Source: Planococcus shixiaomingii
GTDB lineage: Bacteria; Bacillota; Bacilli; Bacillales_A; Planococcaceae
NCBI RefSeq assembly: GCF_030413615.1
Contig: NZ_CP129236.1
Location: 1,472,001 to 1,536,000 of the forward strand
DNA: 64,000 bases
Direction: 5' to 3'
This document shows positions 63,105 through 64,000 of the stretch, piece after piece (the first letter of the stretch is position 1; each line of letters begins with the position of its first letter). The notes below the pieces were generated by a model, which was not told where the DNA came from, searched no databases, and was given only the letters and a program-made list of their open reading frames with translations. Made by a program: the position numbers and the translations under genes.

Positions 63105-64000
63105 TTGTTCAAATTCAATGACGAAAAAGACCATTTAAAATGTTCTTTCTGTGGTAAACCACAAGAACAGGTTCGTAAACTGGTTGCAGGGCCAGGTGTT
63201 TATATTTGTGACGAATGTATTGAGCTGTGTACGGAAATCGTAGAAGAAGAGCTTGGTACAGAAGAAGAAGTGGAATTCAAAGAAGTTCCAAAGCCAAAAG
63301 AAATCCTAAACATTCTTAATGGATATGTGATCGGGCAGGAAAAAGCGAAAAAGTCGCTGGCTGTTGCGGTATACAACCACTATAAACGCGTTAACTCAAA
63401 CAGCAAAATTGACGACGTCGAGTTGTCAAAATCCAATATTGTTTTAATCGGACCAACAGGAAGCGGTAAAACATTGCTTGCCCAAACATTGGCTCGTATT
63501 TTGAACGTGCCTTTCGCGATTGCAGATGCTACTTCATTAACTGAAGCAGGATATGTTGGGGAAGACGTTGAAAACATTCTATTGAAATTGATCCAAGCAG
63601 CGGACTATGATGTGGAACGTGCGGAAAAAGGCATCATCTATATCGATGAAATCGATAAAGTGGCCCGTAAATCCGAAAACCCATCGATTACGCGCGATGT
63701 TTCAGGTGAAGGCGTTCAACAAGCTTTGTTGAAAATTTTGGAAGGTACTACTGCAAGTGTGCCACCGCAGGGCGGACGCAAGCATCCACACCAAGAGTTT
63801 ATCCAAATTGATACAACAAACGTTTTGTTCATCGTCGGTGGAGCTTTTGATGGTGTAGATCAAATCATCAAACGCCGCCTCGGCAACAAAATCATCGGTT
63901 TTGGAGCAGATCCGAACAAAGAAGAACTGGATGAGAAATCATTGCTTAGCCAATTGATTCCTGAAGATTTGCTGAAATTCGGATTAATCCCTGAATTTAT
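63105..64000 (+). CDS. clpX: ATP-dependent Clp protease ATPase subunit ClpX (5' part)
   Basis: AAA+ unfoldase feeding ClpP. The frame runs from TTG 63105 (behind AGGGGTGA) off the right edge, about 298 codons of an expected 420 or so. The N-terminal zinc-binding domain has CSFC (about 13-16) and CDEC (about 35-38). The AAA+ domain has Walker A GPTGSGKT (about 116-123), Walker [10 protein letters not shown] (about 178-186) and the pore-loop GYVGEDV (about 150). Position after tig matches B. subtilis. Confidence 0.97.
   Translation, partial: MFKFNDEKDHLKCSFCGKPQEQVRKLVAGPGVYICDECIELCTEIVEEELGTEEEVEFKEVPKPKEILNILNGYVIGQEKAKKSLAVAVYNHYKRVNSNSKIDDVELSKSNIVLIGPTGSGKTLLAQTLARILNVPFAIADATSLTEAGYVGEDVENILLKLIQAADYDVERAEKGIIYIDEIDKVARKSENPSITRDVSGEGVQQALLKILEGTTASVPPQGGRKHPHQEFIQIDTTNVLFIVGGAFDGVDQIIKRRLGNKIIGFGADPNKEELDEKSLLSQLIPEDLLKFGLIPEF

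Overview
The window is a 64-kb piece of a low-to-mid GC Bacillota (Bacillales) chromosome, most likely a non-sporulating member of the Planococcaceae such as Planococcus or Planomicrobium. This is inferred from codon usage, Bacillus-type T-box, lysine and L20 leaders, and gene order. The order follows Bacillus subtilis from citZ to clpX almost gene for gene. Genes tied to sporulation that sit in this stretch of B. subtilis (ytaF between mutM and coaE, gerE and gerM around racE) are missing.

Layout: 1-4000 carries TCA-cycle genes citZ, icd and an mdh interrupted by an in-frame TAA. 4164-8016 holds a MaoC-like protein, phoPR and an ATP-grasp ligase. 8233-12353 is the polA-mutM-coaE repair and CoA block. 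12454-17081 has gapB, speD (with a long structured leader), nrdR, dnaB and dnaI. 17470-21216 contains T-box/thrS and the L20-regulated infC-rpmI-rplT operon. 21335-27184 has ysdA, ysdB, a dUTPase, an M42 peptidase, a NERD nuclease-domain gene inside a 21-bp phased repeat array, a small HTH/membrane-protein cassette and an rRNA methylase. 27225-30989 is T-box/pheST. 31215-33111 is an AT-rich trio of pilin-like genes. 33253-39735 has rnhC, zapA, cvpA, polX, mutS2 and yshE. 39862-45339 is the fatty-acid degradation block lcfA-fadR-fadB-etfB-etfA, with a cre site and a FadR-type operator. 45501-53301 has trxA, uvrC, lysine riboswitch/lysC, yslB and sdhCAB. 53426-56668 has ysmA, ysmB, racE, rph and rdgB. 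After tRNA-Arg (56769-56842) comes a non-syntenic accessory stretch (57074-61521). The window closes with tig and the 5' part of clpX.

The most interesting single observation is at 57074-57712. A FrnE/DsbA-family thiol oxidoreductase has an in-frame TGA exactly where the first cysteine of its CPFC active site should be, and a perfect 7-bp hairpin with a GGA loop follows at the distance expected of a bacterial SECIS element. It is either an undescribed selenoprotein or a nonsense mutation. The mdh TAA shows that ordinary in-frame stops also occur in this sequence, so the case is open.

Other points of note are a speD leader whose CCCCC segment can pair with the speD ribosome-binding site, a terminator/antiterminator pair ahead of citZ, four copies of a roughly 105-bp palindromic intergenic repeat (two of them splitting etfB from etfA), and two unrelated short-repeat arrays with about 21-bp period.
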